From Acidimicrobiia bacterium (GTDB lineage: Bacteria; Actinomycetota; Acidimicrobiia; Acidimicrobiales; Bin134): a stretch of 64,000 nt of DNA. Under the pieces are notes generated by a model. It was not told the DNA's origin. It did not search any database and was given only the letters and a program-made list of their open reading frames with translations. Shown piece after piece: positions 51,526 to 61,717 of the stretch; position 1 is the stretch's first letter; the number at the start of each line of letters is the position of its first letter. The DNA lies in assembly GCA_022822905.1 (NCBI GenBank), contig JAJDYE010000017.1:124001-188000 (forward strand). The letters run 5' to 3'. A program made the translations under genes and the position numbers.

Positions 51526-52662
51526 TCAGTAGATGCCCGGGACGATCCGATAGGGGACTCGCTGCCGGTATTCGGCCCACTTCTCGGGGCCGTACTTGTT
51601 GGCGCAGTGCCGGTCGTCCTGACTCTGGCGGAGGAGGAACAACGCGATGACGTAGACGAAGTAGATCCATGCCCACAGGTTGCCGAAATGACCCCAGACC
51701 AGGGCGATGGCGAGGCCGAAGCACCACTCGCCCATGTAGTTGAAGTGCCGGGCGGCGCCCCAGAAGCCGCTGCACAGGATCTTGCGGTCGCCAGCCTCGA
51801 TGACCTGTGGCGCGAACACCCCGAGAAACGTGCGGTCGGGCCAGCGCTTGAACGTGTACTTCTGCAAGCTGGCGCCGCGGGTGATGACCCATCCGGCGGC
51901 GTACAGCGCAGGCGCACCGATCAGCCACAGCACACGCCAGCCGCCTGAGAGTCCTGGGTCGGGATGAGCCGCCAAACCCCACATCGGAATGATGAACACC
52001 CAGCCATAGACGAAGAGCCCGCCCCAGAACAGCTTGAAGCCGAGCCGTTCGTGAATGATGTCGTACGTGTAGAGCATCGTCCGCTCGAAGATGTAGTAGT
52101 CGAACACGTAGAAGGTGACGAAAGCTGCGAACAAGAAGACGCCTGGATTGAGGTCTGCAATGTTCTCGTGGTGCCACACTGCGCCGGACCACGCGTTGAG
52201 CGACAGCATGGTTCCGCCGACCACGTAGAAGTACATTTTGAGGTCGAGACGGCCGTTGAAGAACTGCATCTCGGGGGCCCGCCCGAACCACAGGGCAAGC
52301 AAACGGTTCTTGACCTCGCCTTCGGGCTGGGTGAACACCGCTATCGCGGTCAGGATGGCGGCGAGCACCGTTCCGCCGGCCACGGCGTACAGCGATGACC
52401 GGTAGAACCAGTCGCGCGGCATGCCGGTGAGCTCGAACCACCACAGAAGCTGGGCCGCTGCGAACACCAGCAGGCCGTTGAGGCGGTAGCTGCGGGGCTG
52501 GCCGGTGGCCGCGTCGATGACGTAGCCGGTCACGCGCCTGCCGGGCAGGATCATCTGGAGCACGACGAAGGCGACCATCACGATCAGCGGCGTGAGGAAC
52601 CCCAGCACCGCCTCGCCCGCAGTCAACTCAGTCAGGTGTCCGACACCGAGTTGCTCGAACAT
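51526..52662 (-). CDS. ERG4/ERG24 sterol-reductase-family membrane protein (copy 1)
   Basis: A 378-residue polytopic protein with about eight hydrophobic helices. Family hallmarks: LDLKMYFY, the region around ILCSGFWGAARHFNYMGEW (NADPH-binding RHxNYxGE), and the end KYGPEKWAEYRQRVPYRIVPGIY (21 residues, given in parts: KYGPEKW, VPYRIVPGIY). Eukaryotic members reduce sterol delta-14 or delta-24 double bonds. Such proteins are uncommon in bacteria. GGAGAGGAGG precedes the ATG. It lies 39 bases after a paralogue, so the two were duplicated and are co-transcribed. Confidence 0.85.
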   Translation of the reverse strand: MFEQLGVGHLTELTAGEAVLGFLTPLIVMVAFVVLQMILPGRRVTGYVIDAATGQPRSYRLNGLLVFAAAQLLWWFELTGMPRDWFYRSSLYAVAGGTVLAAILTAIAVFTQPEGEVKNRLLALWFGRAPEMQFFNGRLDLKMYFYVVGGTMLSLNAWSGAVWHHENIADLNPGVFLFAAFVTFYVFDYYIFERTMLYTYDIIHERLGFKLFWGGLFVYGWVFIIPMWGLAAHPDPGLSGGWRVLWLIGAPALYAAGWVITRGASLQKYTFKRWPDRTFLGVFAPQVIEAGDRKILCSGFWGAARHFNYMGEWCFGLAIALVWGHFGNLWAWIYFVYVIALFLLRQSQDDRHCANKYGPEKWAEYRQRVPYRIVPGIY

Positions 52663-52701
52663 CGGTGGCCTCCTCTCCGGTACCGCTTCAGCCGGTCGGC
52701 G

Positions 52702-53829
52702 CTAGAAGATGCCGGGGATGATCCGGTACGGAACTCGAGCCTGGTATTCGGCCCACTTCTCTTCGCCGTACTTCTCGGCGCAGACTTTGTCGTCCTCGAA
52801 CTGGCGGGGAACGAAGAACGCAACGATGAAAATAACGTATGTCCAAGCCCACAGGTTGCCGAAGTGCCCAAAGGTCAGCGCCACGGCAATCCCGTACAGG
52901 CCTTCGCCGAAATAGCCGAAGTGCCGTGCTTTCCCCCAGAACCCGCTGCACAGAATCTTGCGGTCGCCGGCTTGGATGTACTCCGGCTCGATGATGCCGA
53001 GGAACGTGCGTTCGGGCCAGCGCTTGAACGTGTACTTCTGCATGTTGGAGCCGCGAGAAATCGTCCAGCCCACGAAGAACAGTGCGGCGCTGCCGATCAG
53101 CCAGAAGTATCTCCCGCCGCCGGAGATACCGGGGTCGGAGAGTGGCGCCAAGCCCCACAACGGCAGCACGAACATCCAACCCCACACAAACGGCCCGCCC
53201 CAGACGAGCTTTAATCCGATCTTCTCGTAGGTGAGGTCGTAGGTGTAGAGCTGCACCCGTTCCCAGACGAAATAGTCGAAGATGTAGAAGCAATTGATGG
53301 CTGCGTAGAGGAACAAGCCGGGGTTGGCATCGGCAACGTTGTCGTTGTGCCATGCGGCTGCGGACCAACAATTGAGTGACAGCATCGTGCCGCCCACGAT
53401 GTAGAAGTACATCTTGAGATCGAAGCGGTTGTTGAAGAATTGCAGCTCTTGGGCACGGCCGAGATAGAACGCAAGCAAGCGGTTCTTCTGTGCGCCTTCG
53501 GGCTGGGAGAACACCACGAAGATCGTCGCGATGATCGCGATCGCGAAGCCGCTCGCTATCGCATACATGGTCGACCGGTAGAACCAGTCGCGCGGCAGCG
53601 CGAATGCCCACACGAGGTGGGCAAGCACGAACACCGCCACTCCGTTGAGCCGGTAGTTGAGGGGCTCGCCGGTCTTGCGGTTGATGGCGTAGCCGGGCAC
53701 GCGCCTCGCGGGCAGGACCATGTGCGCCACGAAGACCGCGGCGCAGACGAACAGCGGCGTGAGGAATCCCAGCACCACCTCGCCGCCGGACAACTTGAAC
53801 AGATGGTCGATGCCGAGCCAGTCGATCAT
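52702..53829 (-). CDS. ERG4/ERG24 sterol-reductase-family membrane protein (copy 2)
   Basis: A 375-residue paralogue of the downstream gene, colinear over its whole length (GGEVVLGFLTPL, LPRDWFYRST, LDLKMYFYIVGGTMLSLN... as separate blocks, KYGEEKW, VPYRIIPGIF). The cofactor motif differs: RHFGYFGEG here against RHFNYMGEW in copy 1, so the Asn is replaced by Gly, suggesting a changed or lost activity. The minus-strand frame stays open far upstream across the UDG gene, but GAGGAGGGG 9 bases before ATG 53829 and the start of similarity fix this start. Confidence 0.85.
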   Translation of the reverse strand: MIDWLGIDHLFKLSGGEVVLGFLTPLFVCAAVFVAHMVLPARRVPGYAINRKTGEPLNYRLNGVAVFVLAHLVWAFALPRDWFYRSTMYAIASGFAIAIIATIFVVFSQPEGAQKNRLLAFYLGRAQELQFFNNRFDLKMYFYIVGGTMLSLNCWSAAAWHNDNVADANPGLFLYAAINCFYIFDYFVWERVQLYTYDLTYEKIGLKLVWGGPFVWGWMFVLPLWGLAPLSDPGISGGGRYFWLIGSAALFFVGWTISRGSNMQKYTFKRWPERTFLGIIEPEYIQAGDRKILCSGFWGKARHFGYFGEGLYGIAVALTFGHFGNLWAWTYVIFIVAFFVPRQFEDDKVCAEKYGEEKWAEYQARVPYRIIPGIF

Positions 53830-53860
53830 GATCTGCACCCCTCCTCGCTCCTGCCTGCGC

Positions 53861-53869
53861 AGAATACCA
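53861..53869 (-). promoter_or_regulatory. Extended -10 promoter element of the sterol-reductase-like block
   Basis: TGGTATTCT on the minus strand, an extended -10 (TGN-TATTCT), giving a start near 53854 and a 25-base leader with a strong ribosome-binding site. The divergent UDG gene has the same TATTCT hexamer. Confidence 0.4.
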
Positions 53870-53970
53870 GTATTGCCGTCAGCGGCTTGGGACCGAGGCG
53901 CTCCGGCGGCGCAGCACCCGTCCGAGTCCATAACTTGCCACTCCCCTATCGAATCTGCTGGTGGGGGGCG

Positions 53971-53976
53971 TATTCT
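53971..53976 (+). promoter_or_regulatory. -10 box for leaderless UDG gene
   Basis: TATTCT ends 6 bases before the GTG at 53983. No Shine-Dalgarno sequence is present. Confidence 0.45.
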
Positions 53977-53982
53977 TGACTT

Positions 53983-54546
53983 GTGACGTTGACGTTGGCC
54001 GAGGTTGCCGCCAAAGCTGCCGATTGCACAAAGTGCGGGCTGGCCGAGGGCCGAACACAGGTGGTGTTCGGCATGGGCAACCCCCAAGCCGACCTCATGT
54101 TCGTCGGCGAAGGACCCGGTGCTGAAGAGGATAAGCAGGGCCTTCCCTTTGTGGGCCGCTCGGGAAAGCTGCTCGACCGGCTGATGGCCGAGGAAATCGG
54201 GCTGACCCGCGACAGTTGCTACATCGCCAATGTGGTCAAGTGCCGTCCTCCCGACAATCGAGATCCCAAACCCGACGAGATCGACGCCTGCCGCCCGTGG
54301 CTGGAGCAGCAAGTCGAGCTCATCGCCCCAAGAGTGGTGGTCACCCTGGGCAATTTCTCTTCCAAGCTGCTGCTGGACACGAAGACCGGGATCACCAAGC
54401 TGCGAGGCCAGAGCTACCCGATGCCCAACGCCGACGCCGTGATCATCCCCACCTACCATCCGGCGGCGGTGCTGCGGGGCGGCGGTCTCCAAGAGGCTCA
54501 GATGCGCTCTGATCTGGTTCGAGCCCGCATGGCGATGTCGGGATGA
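53983..54546 (+). CDS. Uracil-DNA glycosylase, family 4 (iron-sulfur)
   Basis: A 187-residue UDG. Four cysteines for a 4Fe-4S cluster: CTKC near residue 12 and the pair in VKCRPP and IDACRPW. Catalytic motif [20 protein letters not shown] and C-terminal motif HPAAVLR. Removes uracil from DNA at the start of base-excision repair. GTG start in a leaderless context. Followed by tsaE after 37 bases. Confidence 0.94.
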   Translation: MTLTLAEVAAKAADCTKCGLAEGRTQVVFGMGNPQADLMFVGEGPGAEEDKQGLPFVGRSGKLLDRLMAEEIGLTRDSCYIANVVKCRPPDNRDPKPDEIDACRPWLEQQVELIAPRVVVTLGNFSSKLLLDTKTGITKLRGQSYPMPNADAVIIPTYHPAAVLRGGGLQEAQMRSDLVRARMAMSG

Positions 54547-54583
54547 TTCCTGTCCCCTCGCCCCAATGCGCCCCGACGCTCCC

Positions 54584-55087
54584 ATGATACGAGTCCGCAC
54601 CCGCTCTCCCGACAACACCCGGGAATTAGCCGCCAGCCTGGCCGAGCAGGCCCAGGCCGGCGACCTCTTGCTGCTGGTGGGCGACTTGGGCGCGGGCAAG
54701 ACCACCTTCACTCAGGGGTTCGCCGCCGCATTGGGCATCAGCGAACCGGTCACCAGCCCTACCTTCACTCTGGCCCGGGAATACCACGGGCGGCTGCTCC
54801 TCCACCACCTCGATGTCTTCCGTCTCGACCAAATCTCCGAAGTGCTCGACCTAGGCCTGCCCGAATTGCTCGACAGCGACGGGGTCATCCTCATCGAGTG
54901 GGGCGACGCCATCCGCCAAGCCCTGCCCAGCGACTATCTCGAAGTAGCACTGACCTTCGTTGAGGGCCGTCCCAGCCCCCCCGACGAGCGGGTGGTAGTG
55001 CTCACCCCAGTGGGATCCCGATGGCAAGCCCGAGTAGACGAGCTGACCGCCCTCACCGAACCTTGGTTGGAGAGCCCACCGTGTTGA
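54584..55087 (+). CDS. tsaE: tRNA threonylcarbamoyladenosine biosynthesis ATPase TsaE
   Basis: A 167-residue P-loop ATPase (Walker A GDLGAGKTT; TSPTFTLAREY; LHHLDVFRLD; LIEWGD). Helps TsaB-TsaD to form t6A37 in tRNAs reading ANN codons. ATG 54584 gives the family start; an ATG six codons earlier (54566) is possible. The C-terminus overlaps the GTG of tsaB by 7 bases. Confidence 0.94.
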   Translation: MIRVRTRSPDNTRELAASLAEQAQAGDLLLLVGDLGAGKTTFTQGFAAALGISEPVTSPTFTLAREYHGRLLLHHLDVFRLDQISEVLDLGLPELLDSDGVILIEWGDAIRQALPSDYLEVALTFVEGRPSPPDERVVVLTPVGSRWQARVDELTALTEPWLESPPC

Positions 55088-55770
55088 TCCTGGGCATCGA
55101 GTCGGCCACCCAACAGGTGGGATGCGCCCTTGGCGGGCACGAGGGAGTGCTGGCCTCGGCTCACAGCGCTCGCGGTCGGCGCCATGCCGAGACCATCGCT
55201 CCCCAGATCCAGTTTGTGACCCGTCAGGCCCGGATCGAGCTGCGGGATGTGGGTTGCGTGGCTGTGGATCTCGGCCCCGGTCTGTACACCGGCCTGCGGG
55301 TGGGCATATCCAGCGCCATGGCGGTGGCCTATGCCTTGGCGGTACCGATGATCGGCGTATCCAGCCTCGACCTGCTGGCTTTCGCCGTGCGCCACACCAA
55401 CCGGCTAATCGTGGCTGCCATAGACGCCCGCCGCAGTGAGCTGTTCTACGCCTTCTACCGTCAAGTGCCCGGCGGGATCCAGCGGGTGTCAGAGGCCCAA
55501 GTGGGTACCCCGGACGATCTCGCCTCCGAGTTGCTGGCCACCAGCGAAGAGGTGCTGCTAGTGGGCGACGGCGCCCGCCGCTACTCCGAGGTGTTCGACC
55601 GGCTCCAGAAGACCGAGATCGCCGAACAAGATCTGGCCCACCCCTCGGCTGCCTCGCTGGTACAACTAGCGCACGCTCGGGCCCTGCGGGAGGAGTTTGT
55701 CAAGCCTTGGGAACTAAAACCCATATACCTTCGAGTTCCCGACGCCGACATCAACTGGAACACCCGATGA
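55081..55770 (+). CDS. tsaB: tRNA threonylcarbamoyladenosine biosynthesis protein TsaB
   Basis: A 229-residue ASKHA-fold protein (LILGIESATQQVGCAL; RHAETIAPQI; LGPGLYTGLRVGISSA; IDARRSELFYAFY). Non-catalytic partner that binds TsaD and TsaE. GTG start inside the tsaE end; ATGA overlap with rimI. It lacks the HxxxH metal site of TsaD, as expected. Confidence 0.94.
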   Translation: MLILGIESATQQVGCALGGHEGVLASAHSARGRRHAETIAPQIQFVTRQARIELRDVGCVAVDLGPGLYTGLRVGISSAMAVAYALAVPMIGVSSLDLLAFAVRHTNRLIVAAIDARRSELFYAFYRQVPGGIQRVSEAQVGTPDDLASELLATSEEVLLVGDGARRYSEVFDRLQKTEIAEQDLAHPSAASLVQLAHARALREEFVKPWELKPIYLRVPDADINWNTR

Positions 55771-56330
55771 GCCTTTCCATGACCCTTGATCAGATGATCG
55801 TTCCCATGACCTCCGATCACCTGCCACAGGTCATGGCCATCGACGCCCAGTGCTACCCCATTCCCTGGTCCCGGGATGTCTACGAGGCTGAGTTGGCCCG
55901 CCCCGAGGATCGGCTCTATGTGATCGCCCGCCCCAGTCGATTGGTGGGTGATGCCAATGCCAAAGGCTTCTGCCCCGGTCAATTGGTGGGCCACGCTGGG
56001 GTGGCCTTCGAGGAAAACGAAGCCCACATCACCACGGTCACGGTGTCCCCCGATTGCCGCGGTCAGGGCATCGGCGCCCGGCTGTTTTTGGCATTGGCGT
56101 TGGCCGCCTGCCGCCGCAATACCAGCCTCGCTTTGGAGGTGTCTGCCGACAATCCCGCCGCCCAGGCCCTCTACCGGCGCTTCGGCCTCGCCCCGGTGGG
56201 TATTCAGCGGGGGTATTACAAGAACATGGGGCTGTCTCCCGACGCCGTGGTGATGCGGGCCGACAACATCCAACAATCCGACTATGCCGACCGTCTCATC
56301 AAGATCGCGGTAGAACTGGACTGCGCATGA
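55767..56330 (+). CDS. rimI: Ribosomal-protein-S18-alanine N-acetyltransferase (RimI)
   Basis: A 187-residue GNAT (MTSDHLPQVMAIDAQCYPIPWS; acetyl-CoA loop CRGQGIGARLF; NPAAQALYRRFGLAPVGIQRGYY). By position in the tsa operon it is RimI, which acetylates the S18 N-terminus in E. coli; actinobacterial homologues have broader targets. About 30 residues longer than E. coli RimI, mostly at the C-terminus. ATGA overlaps on both sides. Confidence 0.9.
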   Translation: MSLSMTLDQMIVPMTSDHLPQVMAIDAQCYPIPWSRDVYEAELARPEDRLYVIARPSRLVGDANAKGFCPGQLVGHAGVAFEENEAHITTVTVSPDCRGQGIGARLFLALALAACRRNTSLALEVSADNPAAQALYRRFGLAPVGIQRGYYKNMGLSPDAVVMRADNIQQSDYADRLIKIAVELDCA

Positions 56331-57415
56331 CCGCTCTGGAAACTCCTCAAGAAGCTCCCGCCATCGTCTTGGGCATCGATACTCCCCCGCACACCCCTGC
56401 CATTGTGCTGGGCATCGAGACCTCTTGTGACGAAACCGCGGCGGCCGTGGTCTCTGGCCCCTCCGCCGTTCTTTCTTCGGTGATCAGCAGCCAGGTGGAT
56501 CTGCACGCCCGCTACGGCGGCGTGGTCCCGGAGATCGCCAGTCGGGCCCATGTGGAGCTGCTCACCCCGGTGGTGGCCCAAGCGGTGATCGAGGCCGGCC
56601 TCAGCGACCACGATGTGGAAGCGGTAGCTGCTACCTCAGGCCCCGGCCTTATCGGCTCGCTGCTGGTGGGAGTGAGCGCAGCCAAGTCGCTGGCCTTGGT
56701 GTGGGATGTGCCGTTCGTGGCCGTCAACCACCTGGAAGCCCATCTCTATTCCTCTTTCCTGGAGGAACCCGACCTGGAACTGCCGGTGGTGGTCCTGCTG
56801 GTCTCCGGCGGCCACACCCTGCTGGTGCTCATGGAGGCTTTCGGGCGCTACCGGCTCATCGGCCAAACTCTGGACGACGCCGCCGGTGAGGCGTTCGACA
56901 AGGTGGCCCGCTTCATGGACTTGGGCTATCCCGGGGGCCCAGTCATCGACCGCCTGGCCATGACTGGCAATCCCGAGGCGGTGGCTTTCCCCCGCCCCAT
57001 GTACGACGACGGCTACGACTTCTCGTTCAGCGGCCTCAAGACCGCAGTGGTCAACCACGTGCGAAACAACCCCGACCTCGATGTGCCCGACATCGCGGCG
57101 TCATTTCAGGAAGCGGTGGTAGACGTGCTGATCCACAAAGCCCGCAAGGCTGCCGAGCAATACGAGGCCAAGGGCCTGTGCCTGGCCGGCGGGGTGGCGG
57201 CCAACTCCTCGCTGCGAGAGAGACTGCTGGACGCCTGCGTGGCCGCCGGCATCAGCGGGTTCTTGCCCAGCCGCTCCATGTGTACTGACAACGCGGCCAT
57301 GGTGGCTGCCGCCGGTTGGCAGCGACTTCAGCTCGACGGTCCCTCTCCGCTGGACACCGGCGCCGATCCCAACCTCCCGCTTCCCTTTATGCGGTCGGGG
57401 GAACCGGCAGCCTGA
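56327..57415 (+). CDS. tsaD: tRNA N6-adenosine threonylcarbamoyltransferase TsaD
   Basis: A 362-residue Kae1/TsaD. Metal-binding HLEAH in [37 protein letters not shown], and nucleotide-binding [13 protein letters not shown]. The usual start [14 protein letters not shown] is preceded by an imperfect copy, [13 protein letters not shown], from a 27-bp in-frame duplication with a 39-bp period; the copy lacks the SCDE residues and looks like an extra N-terminal tag. Confidence 0.95.
   Translation: MTALETPQEAPAIVLGIDTPPHTPAIVLGIETSCDETAAAVVSGPSAVLSSVISSQVDLHARYGGVVPEIASRAHVELLTPVVAQAVIEAGLSDHDVEAVAATSGPGLIGSLLVGVSAAKSLALVWDVPFVAVNHLEAHLYSSFLEEPDLELPVVVLLVSGGHTLLVLMEAFGRYRLIGQTLDDAAGEAFDKVARFMDLGYPGGPVIDRLAMTGNPEAVAFPRPMYDDGYDFSFSGLKTAVVNHVRNNPDLDVPDIAASFQEAVVDVLIHKARKAAEQYEAKGLCLAGGVAANSSLRERLLDACVAAGISGFLPSRSMCTDNAAMVAAAGWQRLQLDGPSPLDTGADPNLPLPFMRSGEPAA
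56357..56422 (+). repeat. In-frame 27-bp direct duplication at the tsaD start
   Basis: 56357-56383 and 56396-56422 share 21 of 27 bases and encode PAIVLGIDT and PAIVLGIET. Differences are mostly at third codon positions, so the duplication is not recent and the frame has been kept. Confidence 0.85.
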
Positions 57416-57445
57416 ATTGGCCTGGGGGCGGCTCACGCCCTACTC

Positions 57446-57472
57446 TTAGCACTCGCCTATTGAGAGTGCTAA
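57446..57472 (+). promoter_or_regulatory. CIRCE operator (HrcA site) before groESL
   Basis: A perfect inverted repeat TTAGCACTC-N9-GAGTGCTAA. This is the operator of the heat-shock repressor HrcA. It lies 32 bases before the groES start, so HrcA would block groESL until heat shock. Confidence 0.95.
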
Positions 57473-57504
57473 AGCTCAAGTCAACCAACCATTTGGAGGC
57501 CAAG

Positions 57505-59438
<1,934 letters not shown>

Positions 59439-59473
59439 CCAGCCGGCCACATCAACTATCCAAAGAACCTGAC

Positions 59474-59510
59474 TGGGGGCTGCCATCGCAACAAAGCGGG
59501 GTGGCCCCCA
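59474..59510 (+). terminator. Probable terminator of groESL
   Basis: An 11-bp stem (59474-59484 with 59500-59510, two G-T pairs) of mostly G-C, 15-base loop, followed by ATTCATT. The U-run is imperfect. Confidence 0.5.
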
Positions 59511-59538
59511 ATTCATTCCCCGCCCCGAACAATGGCGA

Positions 59539-60165
59539 TTGGGCGGACCCCCACCCTGGGCTGAACTCGATCCTTCCGAGCGACGAGTGGACTTGGACCA
59601 GCTGAGGACAGCCCTGGACGGCCGTCCTCAGTCAACCTGGGGCGACACCAATCCCACCGGCCGGGAGCCGCGCTCCGCAGTGCTTGTGTTGCTCTACCCC
59701 GACGGCAACGACATCTGCGTGGTGCTCATTCGCCGGGCCCGGCACCTTCGCTCCCATGGCTGGGAAGTGGCCTTCCCCGGCGGCCGCCAGGAACCCGTAG
59801 ACACCACACTGCTCGACACCGCCGAACGGGAGACCCGCGAGGAGATCAGCCTGGACACCGAGAGCATCAAGGTCATCGGCCAGATCGACCGCTACGTAAC
59901 CGTGGGCAGCCGGTCGATGGTCCACCCCTTCGTCGGCATCTTGCCCGGCCCGCCCACCGGGCTGGTCCCTGATCCCGCCGAAGTGGAGCGAATCCTGCTG
60001 GTGTCCACCGCCGAGCTCCTTTCCGACGATACCTGGCGGGAGGAGATCTGGCCCATCAATGGCACCGACCGGGCCATCACCTTCTTCGAGCTCTACGGTG
60101 ACACCGTGTGGGGCGCCACCGCCGCCATGCTCCGCCAACTACTCACCATCGCCACTGTCCGCTGA
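59539..60165 (+). CDS. NUDIX hydrolase, CoA-pyrophosphatase-like
   Basis: A 208-residue NUDIX protein. The NUDIX box starts FPGGRQEPVD and continues TAERETREEISL, and the upstream VVLIRRARHLRSHGWEVAFPGG matches the CoA/nucleotide-sugar pyrophosphatase branch (NudL/YeaB type). Start uncertain: the only standard codon is TTG at 59539, but the frame is open upstream to a TGA at 59470 and reads IPRPEQWRLGG from an ATT at 59515, which looks like genuine coding sequence. Confidence 0.85.
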   Translation: MGGPPPWAELDPSERRVDLDQLRTALDGRPQSTWGDTNPTGREPRSAVLVLLYPDGNDICVVLIRRARHLRSHGWEVAFPGGRQEPVDTTLLDTAERETREEISLDTESIKVIGQIDRYVTVGSRSMVHPFVGILPGPPTGLVPDPAEVERILLVSTAELLSDDTWREEIWPINGTDRAITFFELYGDTVWGATAAMLRQLLTIATVR

Positions 60166-60222
60166 GAAATTCCTTGACCCCGCCGGTCTCCACCGCAAGC
60201 CGCCGCCGACCTTTCGGCAACA

Positions 60223-61626
60223 ATGGCAACCATGGCTGAGCAACCGAACCACATGAGTCCGGAGGAGTTCCGGCAGGCGGGCTACGAGGCCGTGGACTGG
60301 TTGGCGAACTATATGGAGCGGCTCGGGGAGTTTCCGGTCAAGACCCCTGTGTCGCCGGGCGACATCCGGGCCATGCTCCCAACCGAGGCCCCCGAGCATG
60401 GCGAGGACTTCGCCGATGTGCTGGGCGACCTGGATCGGGTGATACTGCCGGGCATCACCCACTGGCAGGCGCCGGGGTTCTTCGCCTACTTCCCGGCCAA
60501 CGCCAGCGGGCCCTCCGCGCTGGCCGACCTGGTGTCGTCGGGCCTCGGCGCCCAAGGCATGCTGTGGGACACCGGCCCCGCGGTTACTGAGCTGGAGCAG
60601 CACGTCTTGGACTGGCTGGCCGTTGAGATGGACCTGCCGGAGAAGTTCCGGGGCAACGGCGTCATCCAAGACAGCGCGTCGAGCAGCACGCTGTGCGCCA
60701 TCCTGGCCGCCCGGCACCGGGCCGGGAGCATCGGCGAACTCTCCAAGATGGTGGCCTACACCTCCGAACAGGCCCACTCGTCCATCGCCAAGGGACTGCG
60801 AGTGGCCGGCATCGCCGACGAGCGAGTGCGCTCCATCTCCACCACCCCCGACTACGCCATGCGGGCCGACCATCTGGCCTACGAGATCGTCAACGACAAA
60901 AACGACGGCCTGATCCCGTTCTTCGTGGCCGCCACCGTGGGCACCACCTCCACCACCGCCATCGATCCGGTGACCGAAGTGGGCTGGGTGGCGTCCAACT
61001 TCGACGCTTGGACCCACGTCGACGCCGCCTTCGCTGGTTCTGCCGCCCTCTGCCCCGAGATGCGGTTCCTCAACGAAGGGCTGGAAACTGCCGACAGCTA
61101 CGTGTTCAACCCTCACAAGTGGATGCTCACCAATTTCGACTGCTCGGCGTTCTATGTGGCCGACCGGGCCAGCCTCAACGAGGCCTTGTCGATAACTCCT
61201 GAGTACCTGCGCAACCCAGCCAGTGAGTCGGGAGCGGTGGTGGACTACCGAGACTGGCAAGTGCCGCTCGGCCGGCGATTCCGAGCCCTCAAGCTGTGGT
61301 TCGTGATTCGCCACTACGGCCTCGAGGGCCTGCGGGCCCACATCCGCCGCCACATCGCCTGGGCCGCCGAGCTCACCGGGTGGGTCGAGGCCGATAGCCG
61401 ATTCGAGCTGGCTGCCCCCACCGTGGTCAGCCTGGTTTGCTTCCGCCACACCGACGGCAACAAGGCCACCAGTCGGGTTCTGGACGCGGTAAACCAATCC
61501 GGCCGGGCCTATCTCACCTCGACCACTCTCGACGGCCAGCTCACCCTCCGGGTGGCCATCGGCAGTCCCCAAACCGAGCGCCATCACGTGCAAGAGCTCT
61601 GGAATCTCATCCAATCGGCTGCCTGA
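60223..61626 (+). CDS. Group II PLP-dependent decarboxylase (aromatic-L-amino-acid decarboxylase-like)
   Basis: A 467-residue fold-type I enzyme. PLP lysine in NPHKWMLTNFDCSAFYV, plus HWQAPGFFAYFPANASGPSALADL, AHSSIAKGLRVAG and THVDAAFAGSAALCPE, the pattern of eukaryotic-type DOPA/tryptophan/tyrosine decarboxylases and aromatic aldehyde synthases. A tryptophan, tyrosine or DOPA amine product is likely; exact substrate unknown. ATG at 60223 or 60232. No operon partner is obvious. Confidence 0.88.
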   Translation: MATMAEQPNHMSPEEFRQAGYEAVDWLANYMERLGEFPVKTPVSPGDIRAMLPTEAPEHGEDFADVLGDLDRVILPGITHWQAPGFFAYFPANASGPSALADLVSSGLGAQGMLWDTGPAVTELEQHVLDWLAVEMDLPEKFRGNGVIQDSASSSTLCAILAARHRAGSIGELSKMVAYTSEQAHSSIAKGLRVAGIADERVRSISTTPDYAMRADHLAYEIVNDKNDGLIPFFVAATVGTTSTTAIDPVTEVGWVASNFDAWTHVDAAFAGSAALCPEMRFLNEGLETADSYVFNPHKWMLTNFDCSAFYVADRASLNEALSITPEYLRNPASESGAVVDYRDWQVPLGRRFRALKLWFVIRHYGLEGLRAHIRRHIAWAAELTGWVEADSRFELAAPTVVSLVCFRHTDGNKATSRVLDAVNQSGRAYLTSTTLDGQLTLRVAIGSPQTERHHVQELWNLIQSAA

Positions 61627-61633
61627 TTTCACC

Positions 61634-61653
61634 TACTCCCTGGTGAGGGAGTA
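61634..61653 (+). terminator. Hairpin after the decarboxylase gene
   Basis: TACTCCCT/AGGGAGTA, 8 bp with loop GGTG, 8 bases after the TGA. Followed by AAATCCCCC, so it lacks a U-tract; possible factor-dependent terminator or mRNA-stabilising hairpin. Confidence 0.4.
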
Positions 61654-61717
61654 AATCCCCCTATAGCAAGGCTGAAGGCCTTAGGATTCCTGGTTTCCAA
61701 GCAAAAGGGGCGTCGTG

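Noticed and set aside
53830..54711. Long N-terminal extension of the second sterol-reductase-like frame
   Set aside because: It crosses the promoter region and lies antisense to the UDG and tsaE genes; a strong ribosome-binding site and the start of similarity fix the ATG at 53829.
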